Shown piece by piece: positions 1-9,083 of a stretch of DNA of 36,915 nt. Both the position numbers and the translations under genes were made by a program. The DNA lies in contig JAUIBQ010000009.1 in NCBI GenBank assembly GCA_030427445.1, forward strand, positions 1 through 36,915, written 5' to 3'. The DNA is from a bacterium (GTDB lineage: Bacteria; Patescibacteriota; Saccharimonadia; Saccharimonadales; SZUA-47). Under the pieces are notes generated by a model. It was not told where the DNA came from. It was given only the letters and a program-made list of their open reading frames with translations, and did no database searches. How positions within the stretch are numbered: position 1 is the first letter of the stretch; the number at the start of each line of letters is the position of its first letter.

Positions 1-20
1 GCGCTACTTTACTAAAGTGC

Positions 21-49
21 TTGATTATTGTATCGCTTTGTGTTAGCAT
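21..49 (+). promoter_or_regulatory. sigma70-like promoter TTGATT-17 bp-TAGCAT upstream of the response regulator
   Basis: TTGATT at 21-26, 17-bp spacer, TAGCAT at 44-49. Confidence 0.45.
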
Positions 50-63
50 AAGCACTATCATGG

Positions 64-143
64 ATCCCGTTAATGCTAATTCGCCTTACACGGTTCAGCA
101 AGAAAAATTCCCATGGAATTAATAAAAGGAGCATTAACGGGAT
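64..143 (+). promoter_or_regulatory. 5'UTR with 14-bp perfect inverted repeat (64-77 / 130-143) overlapping the start codon of the response regulator
   Basis: ATCCCGTTAATGCT (64-77) vs AGCATTAACGGGAT (130-143); nested hairpin AATTCC-CAT-GGAATT at 106-120. Confidence 0.7.
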
Positions 144-537
144 GGATGAAAACACAAACCAAAACCCAACAAAAAAAGTACTACTCGTAGAAGACGATGA
201 CTCACTAGCATCAGTCTATACAACACGTTTCCAAGCAGAAGGCTTCTCTGTACAACGTGTCGCAAACGGAGAAGATGCTCTCTCGGCAGCTATTTCTTTC
301 CGACCTGACATCGTTTTACTCGATGTGATGATGCCGAAAGTTTCAGGCTTTGATGTATTAGACATTTTTAGAAATACGCCAGAGACAGCAAACGTTAAAG
401 TAGTGATGCTTACTGCATTATCTCAAGAAGCTGACAAAGCTCGCGCCGATGAACTAGGTGTCGATGACTACATGGTGAAATCACAAGTTGTAATCGCAGA
501 CGTAGTAGAGCGTGTGAAGCACCACCTCGGTTTGTAG
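142..537 (+). CDS. stand-alone receiver-domain response regulator (CheY-like)
   Basis: KVLLVEDDDS, DIVLLDVMMP, VMLTA, DDYMVKS motifs; start moved from the ORF-track 73 to ATG 142, preceded by AAAAGGAG. Confidence 0.9.
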   Translation: MDENTNQNPTKKVLLVEDDDSLASVYTTRFQAEGFSVQRVANGEDALSAAISFRPDIVLLDVMMPKVSGFDVLDIFRNTPETANVKVVMLTALSQEADKARADELGVDDYMVKSQVVIADVVERVKHHLGL

Positions 538-559
538 ATTTTAAAGAAGTAGTGCAGAA

Positions 560-588
560 GGGGACATGCAAATGTCCTCTTTTTATAT
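560..588 (+). terminator. intrinsic terminator after the response regulator
   Basis: GGGGACAT-GCAA-ATGTCCTC stem-loop followed by TTTTTATAT. Confidence 0.8.
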
Positions 589-592
589 ATCA

Positions 593-621
593 TTGACAAA
601 AACGCTAATGTTTGCTATAAT
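593..621 (+). promoter_or_regulatory. perfect-consensus promoter TTGACA-17-TATAAT
   Basis: TTGACA 593-598, spacer AAAACGCTAATGTTTGC, TATAAT 616-621; 26 nt identical to 8821-8846. Confidence 0.9.
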
Positions 622-652
622 TACTACAGTAAATAGCAAAATAAAAAATAAA

Positions 653-1723
653 ATGAGCCCAGAATTTACACATATCCAAGAACCAGATTTAGAATACGCT
701 GAGCGTATGAGGTTTGGGGGACATACAGATGGAAATCTTACTAAGTATAGTGGGCTACCAGAAAGTGGAGTTTTTGATGCAAAGCATTTCCTTGACACGG
801 CTTTAATTGCTTCAAGCGAAGTGCAAGATGCTGCCAATGGCGGAGATTTGTCACTATTTGATCAAGATACACAAGAAAAACTAAAAGATGGAAGTCTGCG
901 TCTCGCAGGCGAAGGTGTCCCAAAAGCCATTGAGCATGCCAAATTCGATAAAATGCTTCTAATGGCGGTAGGAGAAGTGGCATTTAGGGATTACGTAGAT
1001 AAAATAATGATTGTAAATTCTGAGCTCAAAGATGTGGCTACAGAAGAAAATAATATGCTAGAACTAGCTAGTAGATACGGTCTAAGTGAAGACCAAGCTT
1101 ATATATTTGCTCCTATTGTTGAGCCTGAGCAAGAGCCTAGGTCTGTAGACGATATAGTTGGAGATATCCTAGGAGATTCTGATGATTATTATAGCCGCTT
1201 GTTCACGGACACTGATGAAGATTTTAACAAAAATCGTAGCACAGAATCTGCGGCAGTGAGTGGAGATACTGGTATAAGAACAGTGACCGATGATTCAGAA
1301 CAGGATGCCATATCTGCACTAGAACATATTCAAGATTTTGTGATAAAAGATGAGGTAGATCATTATGCAAGAGAATATGGCATTAAGAATGCGAAGGAAA
1401 AAGTAAAACTTATTCGAACAAATGCTGAATTACGATACAAATTAGCGAAAGGTTTATTGCGAAAACTTGAAGGTCTGGTAGGCGGTTCGTCCTTGCCAGA
1501 GAGGGTTGGAAGAGTTGATGAAATGAAGTCACCTGCAAGGCAATATGGCAAAAACGCAACTCTTCCCAGCCGTGATTATGTGGTAGCTTTGAGTCTATCA
1601 ATGCTAGATGGAACTTTTGATAACACAAGTACTGATACAGAACCTAAAAATACTCCTTTAAGCATGCGAACACATGGGCAGCATAGAGGTGTGGCTCGTG
1701 CTCTACTGTTCAACGAATATTAA
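653..1723 (+). CDS. hypothetical acidic protein
   Basis: long ORF downstream of a consensus promoter; ATG 653 preferred because the 566 start lies inside the upstream terminator. Confidence 0.75.
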   Translation: MSPEFTHIQEPDLEYAERMRFGGHTDGNLTKYSGLPESGVFDAKHFLDTALIASSEVQDAANGGDLSLFDQDTQEKLKDGSLRLAGEGVPKAIEHAKFDKMLLMAVGEVAFRDYVDKIMIVNSELKDVATEENNMLELASRYGLSEDQAYIFAPIVEPEQEPRSVDDIVGDILGDSDDYYSRLFTDTDEDFNKNRSTESAAVSGDTGIRTVTDDSEQDAISALEHIQDFVIKDEVDHYAREYGIKNAKEKVKLIRTNAELRYKLAKGLLRKLEGLVGGSSLPERVGRVDEMKSPARQYGKNATLPSRDYVVALSLSMLDGTFDNTSTDTEPKNTPLSMRTHGQHRGVARALLFNEY

Positions 1724-1739
1724 AATGTATAATTAAGAT

Positions 1740-2012
1740 TTACTCGACAGTAACTTCAGTACGAGGGACTGTTTTGCCGGTAAAGTTCTTTTTGCGGCGG
1801 CTAACGAATTTAACGATACCGTCTTTAGCTGCGTGAATAGTGTAGTTTCGGCTCATGTATGTGCCGTCACCTGATAATTTAGTTTGACCAACTTGGCGAA
1901 CGATAACTTCGCCTTTGTTTACTTTTTGACCACCAAAGCGCTTAACACCGAGTCTCTGGCCTGGACTGTCGTGGACATTTTTAGCGGTTCCGCCCGCTTT
2001 CACATGTGACAT
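1740..2012 (-). CDS. rpmA: 50S ribosomal protein bL27
   Basis: KAGGTAKNVHDSPGQRLGVKRFGGQKVNKGEVIVRQVGQT...HAAKDGIVKF. Confidence 0.93.
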   Translation of the reverse strand: MSHVKAGGTAKNVHDSPGQRLGVKRFGGQKVNKGEVIVRQVGQTKLSGDGTYMSRNYTIHAAKDGIVKFVSRRKKNFTGKTVPRTEVTVE

Positions 2013-2027
2013 ATATGTATACCTCTT

Positions 2028-3244
2028 TTAACGCTTTTCTAGTACAAGTAGCTCGCGTCCGACTACCTGGTTGTCACGGTGATAAATAAGGTCTTTATTC
2101 TCAACGTGTTTAAACTCCAAACGAGTATAGCCTAAATCAGACAAATAATCAAGCACTTTAAGGTGTAAAAACTCCCGATGACCGCGCCACGTCGGTACTG
2201 CCAGACAAAGTTTTGTACCTGGCTTAATCTGCTTGCCAATGTTTTCTAAAAATTTGTGGTGCAATGAATTAACTTCAGTCATGATTTTAGATAGCTGATC
2301 AGACGGGGGAAGGGTGGAGAGCGGTTGCCCGAGATAAGTTTCACAGGCTACGGATTCAAGGATGTTAGCCTCAATCCACTGTTTATTGGTGGCATCTCCT
2401 TGACGTAAAGATAGAAGTGTACCAGGGTAATCATATTTTTCTGCTAACCAATTGATGTTTCCTTGCGTGTAGTCAATCATTCTCTGGTCAATATCGGTAC
2501 CATGCACAAAATAACCCATCAATAAGGCCTCCTGTACAAGTACGCCCGTTCCACAAAAGGGGTCAAGTAAGTGATGCTCACTTTGAGGATTTATATCTTC
2601 GTGATGTTTAGCGAGGTTAACAATGATCTGAGCGAGTTTAGGCGGAAGCATGCCGACTTTTGCATCGCGCATTGGTCGTTCACGGTCACGAGCTGAGTAT
2701 GCGTCGATATCTTGGATTGAGTTTGTTTGAGCCAAGTAGGTTTTTTTACCATCGCTGACGACAAGTAACTCCAGCATTGTGGGCCTGTCAGTTTGTTATA
2801 GAGTACGGTTGCGGCGTTGAGCTCAAGGCCGTCGTGAGGAACCATGCGGACAGAGTTGCCAGCTTTTTTAACGGCTTTTTTTATATTTAGTGCTGTGCGA
2901 GCGATATCTTTTTTGTGAACGCCGTGACCAAACACACTGATACCGAAGGTAAGTTTGCCATCGATATGCTCAGCATACTCGGGAGTAGACGAGACGAGTT
3001 CTCGGTCAATTTTACGCCAATCGTTCGGCAGCTCACGTAAGATTTTAGCCGTGCGCACTGTTCCACCAAGCCGTTTGAACTCTACATCATCAGGCTGCAG
3101 TGTTAGAAGGGCATGGCTGCCAAAAGGCTGCACTGCTTCCGCGCCATAGAGGCTTTCTAGTTCTGCAAGACCAAGCGCTGGTTGACGCCCAAGAATGGCG
3201 ATTGTCTGGAATTGGTTACTCATTACCTGATAGTATAAAGGCAA
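2028..3244 (-). pseudogene. Trm11-like/THUMP-type RNA methyltransferase split by an apparent frameshift near 2780
   Basis: N-terminal half in ORF 2591-3244 (to ...VLYNKLTGP), C-terminal half in ORF 2028-2777 (LELLVVSDGKKTYLAQTNSIQDIDAYSARDRERP...LDPFCGTGVLVQEALL); the two read as one protein if 1 nt is added. Confidence 0.7.
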
Positions 3245-3254
3245 GTATTATTTT

Positions 3255-4337
3255 ATGAAACCGAAGTCAATAAAATTCTGGGTCAATATCATCACTGCGG
3301 CAGCACTGATAATGGCATTTATATTTGCTCGAGGGCAAATAGTCGACGCTTTTAAGACTTTTGGATCTCTCAACCTTATCTGGTTAGTTCTAATCATCCC
3401 GATTCAGATTGGTAACTATTTTTCCGTCTCAAAGTTCTACCAAAGCTACCTTAAGTCACTGGGTGAAAAGATTCGCCTATGGGAGCTCTACAAAGTAGGT
3501 CTTGAGATGAATTTCGTTAACAACGTATTTCCTTCGGGCGGAGCGAGCGGGTTTGGGTATTTGAGCTTACGGCTTAAAAAGCTTGGAGTCCCAGGGTCGA
3601 AGTCGGCGCTACTTCAGACATCAAGACACATGTTAACGTTCCTATCATTTATTGTATATCTACTGTTAGCGCTTGTACTGCTGTCTGCATTTGGTTCTGC
3701 TAGTCGCTTTATTGTGTTAGTTGCGACTTCTTTATCTTCGTTTATCGTGTTTTTAACTCTTGTTCTGATCTATATCATTAGCAGTGAAGAGAGAGTAACG
3801 TCATTTACGGCTGGTATCCCAAAGTTTATAAATAGTGTATTCGGGTTTTTCCATAAGGAGAACAAACGTTTAATAAATATCGAAAAAATAGAAGCTTTGT
3901 TTAAAGATTTGCACAAAGATTATGTTCAGGTTCGTAAAGATTGGCGGAGTTTACGTTACCCGTTTTTCTGGGCCTTAATGATGAACTTCACAGAAATTTT
4001 GACGATTTTTGTCGTGTACCTGTCATTCGGTGAGTTAGTTAACCCGGGTGCAATCATCGTTTCATATGCGGTGGCAAACATAGCAGGGCTGTTCGCCATA
4101 TTACCGGGCGGTATCGGTGTGTACGAAGGCCTCATGACTGGTGTAATGACATCAGCGGGAGTCAGGCAAGGTCTTGCACTATCCGCAACGGTGGTCTACC
4201 GTGTGCTAAATATGGGCCTATTTTTACCTATAGGATACTTCTTCTACACGAGAGCACTTGCAGAAGGCGACGTGCCACCTGAGTCTCTTAAAGATGCGAC
4301 GTACGACGAAGACACACTACATATTGAGGACGAATAG
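3255..4337 (+). CDS. lysylphosphatidylglycerol synthase TM region / UPF0104 (YbhN/AglD-like) membrane protein
   Basis: multi-TM protein with NNVFPSGGASGFGYLSLRLKKLG and LPGGIGVYEGLMTG motifs. Confidence 0.8.
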   Translation: MKPKSIKFWVNIITAAALIMAFIFARGQIVDAFKTFGSLNLIWLVLIIPIQIGNYFSVSKFYQSYLKSLGEKIRLWELYKVGLEMNFVNNVFPSGGASGFGYLSLRLKKLGVPGSKSALLQTSRHMLTFLSFIVYLLLALVLLSAFGSASRFIVLVATSLSSFIVFLTLVLIYIISSEERVTSFTAGIPKFINSVFGFFHKENKRLINIEKIEALFKDLHKDYVQVRKDWRSLRYPFFWALMMNFTEILTIFVVYLSFGELVNPGAIIVSYAVANIAGLFAILPGGIGVYEGLMTGVMTSAGVRQGLALSATVVYRVLNMGLFLPIGYFFYTRALAEGDVPPESLKDATYDEDTLHIEDE

Positions 4338-4339
4338 TC

Positions 4340-5461
4340 ATGGATATGCTTCCTAGCGAAATGGTTTTTACGCCGTCAGAGTTTGTCGCTGAGTATAACG
4401 CAGCTCTCGAAACAGTTTTTCCAGTTGTTGTGATTGAGGGTGAGCTCTTAAATTTCAAAGTCGCTCAGAATAAATGGGTATACGCAGACATCGCAGACGA
4501 TGAATCAAAGATTCGGTTATTTGGATCGGTCTATAAATTACAGCACCAGGTGTCAGATGGTATGAGAGTGAAAGTGTTGGCTCAACCCCGCTTGCATCCA
4601 CAATACGGATTGAGCTTGAATTTCGAAATAATCACTCCGTTAGGAGAGGGGAGTATTAAAAAAGCTGCTGAGGAGCTTGCTCTTAAACTATCAAAAGAAG
4701 GTTTATTCGATGAATCGCGAAAACGGACACTACCAAAATACCCAACGAGAGTGGGTCTTGTTACGTCACTTCAATCAGCGGCATACGCAGACTTTACAAA
4801 AATTATGAACGCACGATGGAGTGGTGTAGAAGTTATCGCCCATCAGTCGACGGTGCAAGGAGATAGTGCGCCTGGAGAACTGTGCAGAGCGATAGAGACT
4901 TTGAACACACATACTCCTGAGCTCGATGTGATTGTGCTGGTGCGAGGTGGTGGTAGCCCTGAAGACCTTCAGGCATTTAGCGCAGAATCTGTGGTACGAG
5001 CAGTTGCACAGTCACGAGTACCGACACTTGTCGGTGTGGGACACGAAATCGATATTTCTCTAAGCGAAATGGCTGCAGATGTCGCTGCTTCCACTCCGAG
5101 TAATGCTGCTGAGCTTTTATTCCCGGATGCACGTGATGAACTACGTAGCCTAAGCGCAAAATCAGAGATGTTGCAACGTTCTATTATCTCCGCGCTTGAG
5201 CATTGTACTCGATATGTAGATGAGCAAAAAACTGAGCTAAGAGAACTAGTAAACGACGCATTAGAACGCAGAGAAACATTTGTTGAGTCTAAGAGGCAGT
5301 TTATGCGCACTACAAATCCAAAAGTCATCTTGTCGCGAGGCTATGGCATGCTAACCGATATACAGGGAGCAGTAGTCACAAGTGTGAAGGGTATAGATAT
5401 GAAAAACGACTACACATTGGCACTTCAAGATGGAGAAGTAGTAGTGAAACGAGTAAAATAA
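4340..5461 (+). CDS. xseA: exodeoxyribonuclease VII large subunit (short form)
   Basis: OB-fold N-terminus plus VGLVTSLQSAAYADF, IVLVRGGGSPEDLQAF, PTLVGVGHEIDISLSEMAADVAASTPSNAAEL. Confidence 0.93.
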   Translation: MDMLPSEMVFTPSEFVAEYNAALETVFPVVVIEGELLNFKVAQNKWVYADIADDESKIRLFGSVYKLQHQVSDGMRVKVLAQPRLHPQYGLSLNFEIITPLGEGSIKKAAEELALKLSKEGLFDESRKRTLPKYPTRVGLVTSLQSAAYADFTKIMNARWSGVEVIAHQSTVQGDSAPGELCRAIETLNTHTPELDVIVLVRGGGSPEDLQAFSAESVVRAVAQSRVPTLVGVGHEIDISLSEMAADVAASTPSNAAELLFPDARDELRSLSAKSEMLQRSIISALEHCTRYVDEQKTELRELVNDALERRETFVESKRQFMRTTNPKVILSRGYGMLTDIQGAVVTSVKGIDMKNDYTLALQDGEVVVKRVK

Positions 5462-5471
5462 GGAGCAGTCC

Positions 5472-5666
5472 ATGGCAAAAGTGATCAAGAAAACGTACGA
5501 AGAACTACAGGCAGAACTCGAAGAAGTACTGGCTAGTATTCAGAACGAAGATGAAAAAGGTAATCTCACGGAACTTCTTGCGCTCTATGAAAAAGGCGAA
5601 AAGATCCTCGAGCAGATGCAAGATCACTTGGAAAACGCAAAAAACACAATTAAGAAGATTCAATAA
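5472..5666 (+). CDS. xseB: exodeoxyribonuclease VII small subunit
   Basis: 64-aa helical protein directly after xseA. Confidence 0.85.
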   Translation: MAKVIKKTYEELQAELEEVLASIQNEDEKGNLTELLALYEKGEKILEQMQDHLENAKNTIKKIQ

Positions 5667-6178
5667 TGACAGCGTTCTTATTTGGCCTGGCGATTGTGTT
5701 GCTTTTTGCCTCTGCGGTGGGGTTCGGTGCGCCGTTTTTACCGACGCTGCGTAAGAGAGTTGAAGACGCAGTTGATTTGCTTGATCTACAGCCTGGTCAA
5801 ACGATGCTTGAGCTAGGTTCAGGAGACGGGAGATTGCTGAAAGCTGCTGCTAAGCGCGGTATTTACGGTATAGGGTACGAGATAAATCCACTTGTGTACC
5901 TTTACTCAAAAATTATCTGCTTTCCTGAGAGGAAATACATCAAAATCTACCTGAAAAACTACTGGAAAGCTGATTTACCAAAGGCCGATGGCGTCTATGT
6001 GTTTCTGCTCCAGCCGTACATGGCGAAGCTTCATAAATTTCTAGTGGAGTATCTAAAAAAACATAATAAAACGTCCATACCGCTCGTGAGTTTTGGATTC
6101 TTTATTGAAGGCAAGAAGCCGATTAAAGATGAAAACGGGATGTTGCTGTATAAGATTACAGTTAGCGATAAACTCTAA
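5666..6178 (+). CDS. class I SAM-dependent methyltransferase with N-terminal TM segment
   Basis: MLELGSGDGRLLKAAAKRG SAM motif; start overlaps xseB stop (TAATG). Confidence 0.75.
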   Translation: MTAFLFGLAIVLLFASAVGFGAPFLPTLRKRVEDAVDLLDLQPGQTMLELGSGDGRLLKAAAKRGIYGIGYEINPLVYLYSKIICFPERKYIKIYLKNYWKADLPKADGVYVFLLQPYMAKLHKFLVEYLKKHNKTSIPLVSFGFFIEGKKPIKDENGMLLYKITVSDKL

Positions 6179-6233
6179 GATCTAAGGGGTTGTTACTGCT
6201 TACGCTACGTAGTAAAATACCTCTCAAGTAGAT

Positions 6234-6983
6234 ATGAATCCAAACAACCAACAAAACCAACCGTTCCAGCCATCTGTACCACCACAGGCTCAAGCACAGT
6301 TTCAACAGCAGGGAACTGTTTCAGGGTCTATGCTTCCACATACGCCGAGCAAGCTTCCGCTTATATTGGCAATAGTTTTCGGCATGTTATTCATACTAGC
6401 TCTAGTGTTTGGACTATGGGCATTTACTGAGCGACAAGATTACAAAGATAACTCAGATGCTAAGTCCGCAGTAGCTGTTGAGGCTGCATTAGCCGAGCAG
6501 AAAGATACACTAAGCGCTGAGTTTGCTGAGCAGGCGAAAGAGCCGTTCCTCACATATAACGGTCCAAGCACATATGGCTCATTTAGTTTTGAATACCCAC
6601 GCACATGGAGCGTCTACGTAGAAGAGTCGTCTAACTCAAGCGACCTCTACAACGTCTATATGCATCCAAACGAAATTCGTGATATTGGCGACAGAGAAGC
6701 CGAGCATGCATTCCTGCTTGAGGTCGTAGGCAACGAATATGAGCAAGAGGTCAGCAGGTTAGCTTCGCAAGTTGAACGAGGCGATCTATCTTCAGCGGCG
6801 TATCGACCTGAGAAAGTGTTATCTACGCTTGGTATTAAAGTGAAGGGCGAGCTCGACAACAATACTAACGGTACGAGAGTGTACCTACCGATCCGAGATC
6901 GCACGCTCATCCTCACTACAGAGACCGATAACTACGTAGCAGACTTCGAGCGCATCCTTACGACGCTTACGTTTACTCCATAA
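6234..6983 (+). CDS. hypothetical membrane-anchored protein with Q/P-rich cytosolic N-terminus
   Basis: single TM segment (LPLILAIVFGMLFILALVFGLWAF) followed by extracytoplasmic domain. Confidence 0.7.
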   Translation: MNPNNQQNQPFQPSVPPQAQAQFQQQGTVSGSMLPHTPSKLPLILAIVFGMLFILALVFGLWAFTERQDYKDNSDAKSAVAVEAALAEQKDTLSAEFAEQAKEPFLTYNGPSTYGSFSFEYPRTWSVYVEESSNSSDLYNVYMHPNEIRDIGDREAEHAFLLEVVGNEYEQEVSRLASQVERGDLSSAAYRPEKVLSTLGIKVKGELDNNTNGTRVYLPIRDRTLILTTETDNYVADFERILTTLTFTP

Positions 6984-7049
6984 TTTTCGTTCTTCTGCAA
7001 GCACTCAAGCTGGTATACTATAAGTAAATAAAGAGGGGAACAACGCAGG

Positions 7050-7676
7050 GTGAATACTGCTGAGATTGAATCATTTTCGCGACAACTACTCGCGCCACTT
7101 CATGCATTAAAACTTGATGCAGAATATCGTGAGAACACTTTTGCAGTGTCTCAGGCAAAGCTTGCACTAGATGTAGTGGAGTCAGTCACGTTACTCCATC
7201 GGCTTGATTCTCGGCAGACCCAGCTAGAGCTTGAGCCGGTGCACCTAGGCGATATTATCGTGCGTGTACTTGCATCATTGAGAGAATATTTCGGCGAGAT
7301 GCAGATAGACTATGAGCTGGACTTTCAAAAGGGTGTGCCGCTTGTAAATTCTGATAGGCATGTTATTGAACACGCACTAAAAATGCTCCTCTACGGTGTG
7401 CAGTCACTCAATGCGTCCGGTGCAGTCATTTCAATAAAAGCTCACAAAGATAAAGATAACAACGTGAAATGTATCGTTGGAGCACGAGCACTCGACACAC
7501 AGAAAATCACGTTGCACACATCGCTCCATACACAGTCAACTTCTGTAAGTTCGGCCGTAGATACATCTCGCCAGTTACTTCGTGAAGTGGGCGCAACATT
7601 GCGCAAAACTCAAACCAAACAACACAAAGGCTTTGCTGTATCGATCCCAGCCTCAGAGCAGCTTATGTTGGTGTAG
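7050..7676 (+). CDS. degenerate soluble histidine-kinase-like protein
   Basis: HATPase-like layout DRHVIEHALKMLLYGVQSL but N-box Asn and G-boxes not recognisable; GTG start after GAGGGG. Confidence 0.5.
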   Translation: MNTAEIESFSRQLLAPLHALKLDAEYRENTFAVSQAKLALDVVESVTLLHRLDSRQTQLELEPVHLGDIIVRVLASLREYFGEMQIDYELDFQKGVPLVNSDRHVIEHALKMLLYGVQSLNASGAVISIKAHKDKDNNVKCIVGARALDTQKITLHTSLHTQSTSVSSAVDTSRQLLREVGATLRKTQTKQHKGFAVSIPASEQLMLV

Positions 7677-7679
7677 CTC

Positions 7680-8063
7680 ATGGAATATATCGTAGTCGAC
7701 TGCACGGACGCAGGAAAAGTGATTAAACAAGAGATAAAAAAGCACGGTTGCAAGGTGTTATTAGTACGTTCAAACCAGCAAGCAATACAAGCACTTGATA
7801 CGCATATTGATACACTTCGCTGTGTGATTATCGACCCGTTTTTGCTGCATAACTCTACCTTTGAGTTCTTATACGAGATGCGTTCATACGCTGATATGTC
7901 AAAGCTGAAAGTCATAGCGTATTCATCGCGCAACCTGCCCAAGTCTCTTACCAGCTCTCTTGATTGGAAGCTACTGGATATTAAAAAAGTGTTTTATAAA
8001 TCAAATGATAGTGTGGCGACTGTCTGCCGACAGGCATTACAAGCGCTTAAAGCAGAGGTTTGA
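7680..8063 (+). CDS. divergent receiver-domain-like protein
   Basis: CVIIDPFLL, VIAYSS and VFYKS positions match receiver Asp, Ser/Thr and Lys. Confidence 0.55.
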   Translation: MEYIVVDCTDAGKVIKQEIKKHGCKVLLVRSNQQAIQALDTHIDTLRCVIIDPFLLHNSTFEFLYEMRSYADMSKLKVIAYSSRNLPKSLTSSLDWKLLDIKKVFYKSNDSVATVCRQALQALKAEV

Positions 8064-8067
8064 TCAG

Positions 8068-8766
8068 GTGCCGCAGGCTATTTCAACTGAAGCGATAATA
8101 CTTCGTCGCGTGAACTACGGCGAGGCGGATCGAGTTGTGACGTTCATTACTGCTGCTCATGGGCAAGTTAGTGGCTACGCCAAGGGTGTACGGAAACAAA
8201 AAAGTAAGCTGGCGGGAGGCTTGGAGCTTTGTATGCTGAGCGAGATTAGTTACTTACCGAGTAAGCGGGCAGATGGGTTAGCCACGATTACTTCTACTCG
8301 TATGAAAGAGTTTTATGACGAAGTAGTGAAGGATTATGATGTATTGCAGGATGTATTCTCGCTCCTTAAAATCGTCGATAAAGCTTCAGAGTTTGAAGAG
8401 TCACCGCTGTTATTTACGCTTAGCATCGAGCTTTTACGAGGACTTAACGCAAATCCAGCGTCTACAGCAGTGGAGTTGTGGTTTTTGATTCGGCTTTCAT
8501 CTCTGCTAGGCCAAGGTTTTCAGCTACAGTCTCCACTAAACGCTGAAAAGTTTAGTAATGAAGCGATGTACCAGTTTGATTTTGAGCAAATGGGTTTCTT
8601 GGAATCAGATAACGGCAATGTTCTGCCAAAAGATATAAAACTCCTGAAAGTTATGTCAGTCGCAGAAACTCCGAAAAATCTAGGAAACATCGTCGGTATA
8701 GACGAATCGTTGAATAGGGTAGAGCACGTCTTAAAATACCTGAAGCAACAGCTCGAACAGCTATAA
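8068..8766 (+). CDS. recO: DNA repair protein RecO
   Basis: STEAIILRRVNYGEADRVVTFITAAHGQVSGYAKGVRKQKSKLAGGLE; GTG start. Confidence 0.88.
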   Translation: MPQAISTEAIILRRVNYGEADRVVTFITAAHGQVSGYAKGVRKQKSKLAGGLELCMLSEISYLPSKRADGLATITSTRMKEFYDEVVKDYDVLQDVFSLLKIVDKASEFEESPLLFTLSIELLRGLNANPASTAVELWFLIRLSSLLGQGFQLQSPLNAEKFSNEAMYQFDFEQMGFLESDNGNVLPKDIKLLKVMSVAETPKNLGNIVGIDESLNRVEHVLKYLKQQLEQL

Positions 8767-8820
8767 ACTATCACGTGTCCCGTTTGGCTTGAGATAACAG
8801 GAGTTAGCTTCTTAATGTGA

Positions 8821-8849
8821 TTGACAAAAACGCTAATGTTTGCTATTAT
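8821..8849 (+). promoter_or_regulatory. strong promoter TTGACA-17-TATTAT, duplicate of the one at 593
   Basis: TTGACAAAAACGCTAATGTTTGCTAT identical to 593-618. Confidence 0.85.
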
Positions 8850-8878
8850 ATATTGTGTAATAACAAATTATTTCAACT

Positions 8879-9082
8879 ATGAGCAAAAATCACATACAAA
8901 CACACCCAACAAGACCGATGATTACAATGCCGGATAGTGCCTTAGAACGTAAAATTGATATTGTAGATAAGAGCGCATCAGCTGCGATTATCGATTTATC
9001 ACAAGGTTCGATGCCTGATCCATACTTCGGCCACAATGACGAAGCGGATAGAATTCGAGACTTAGGAAAGGGAGCAAACTAA
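8879..9082 (+). CDS. hypothetical small protein
   Basis: 67-aa ORF downstream of strong promoter. Confidence 0.55.
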   Translation: MSKNHIQTHPTRPMITMPDSALERKIDIVDKSASAAIIDLSQGSMPDPYFGHNDEADRIRDLGKGAN

Positions 9083-9083
9083 G

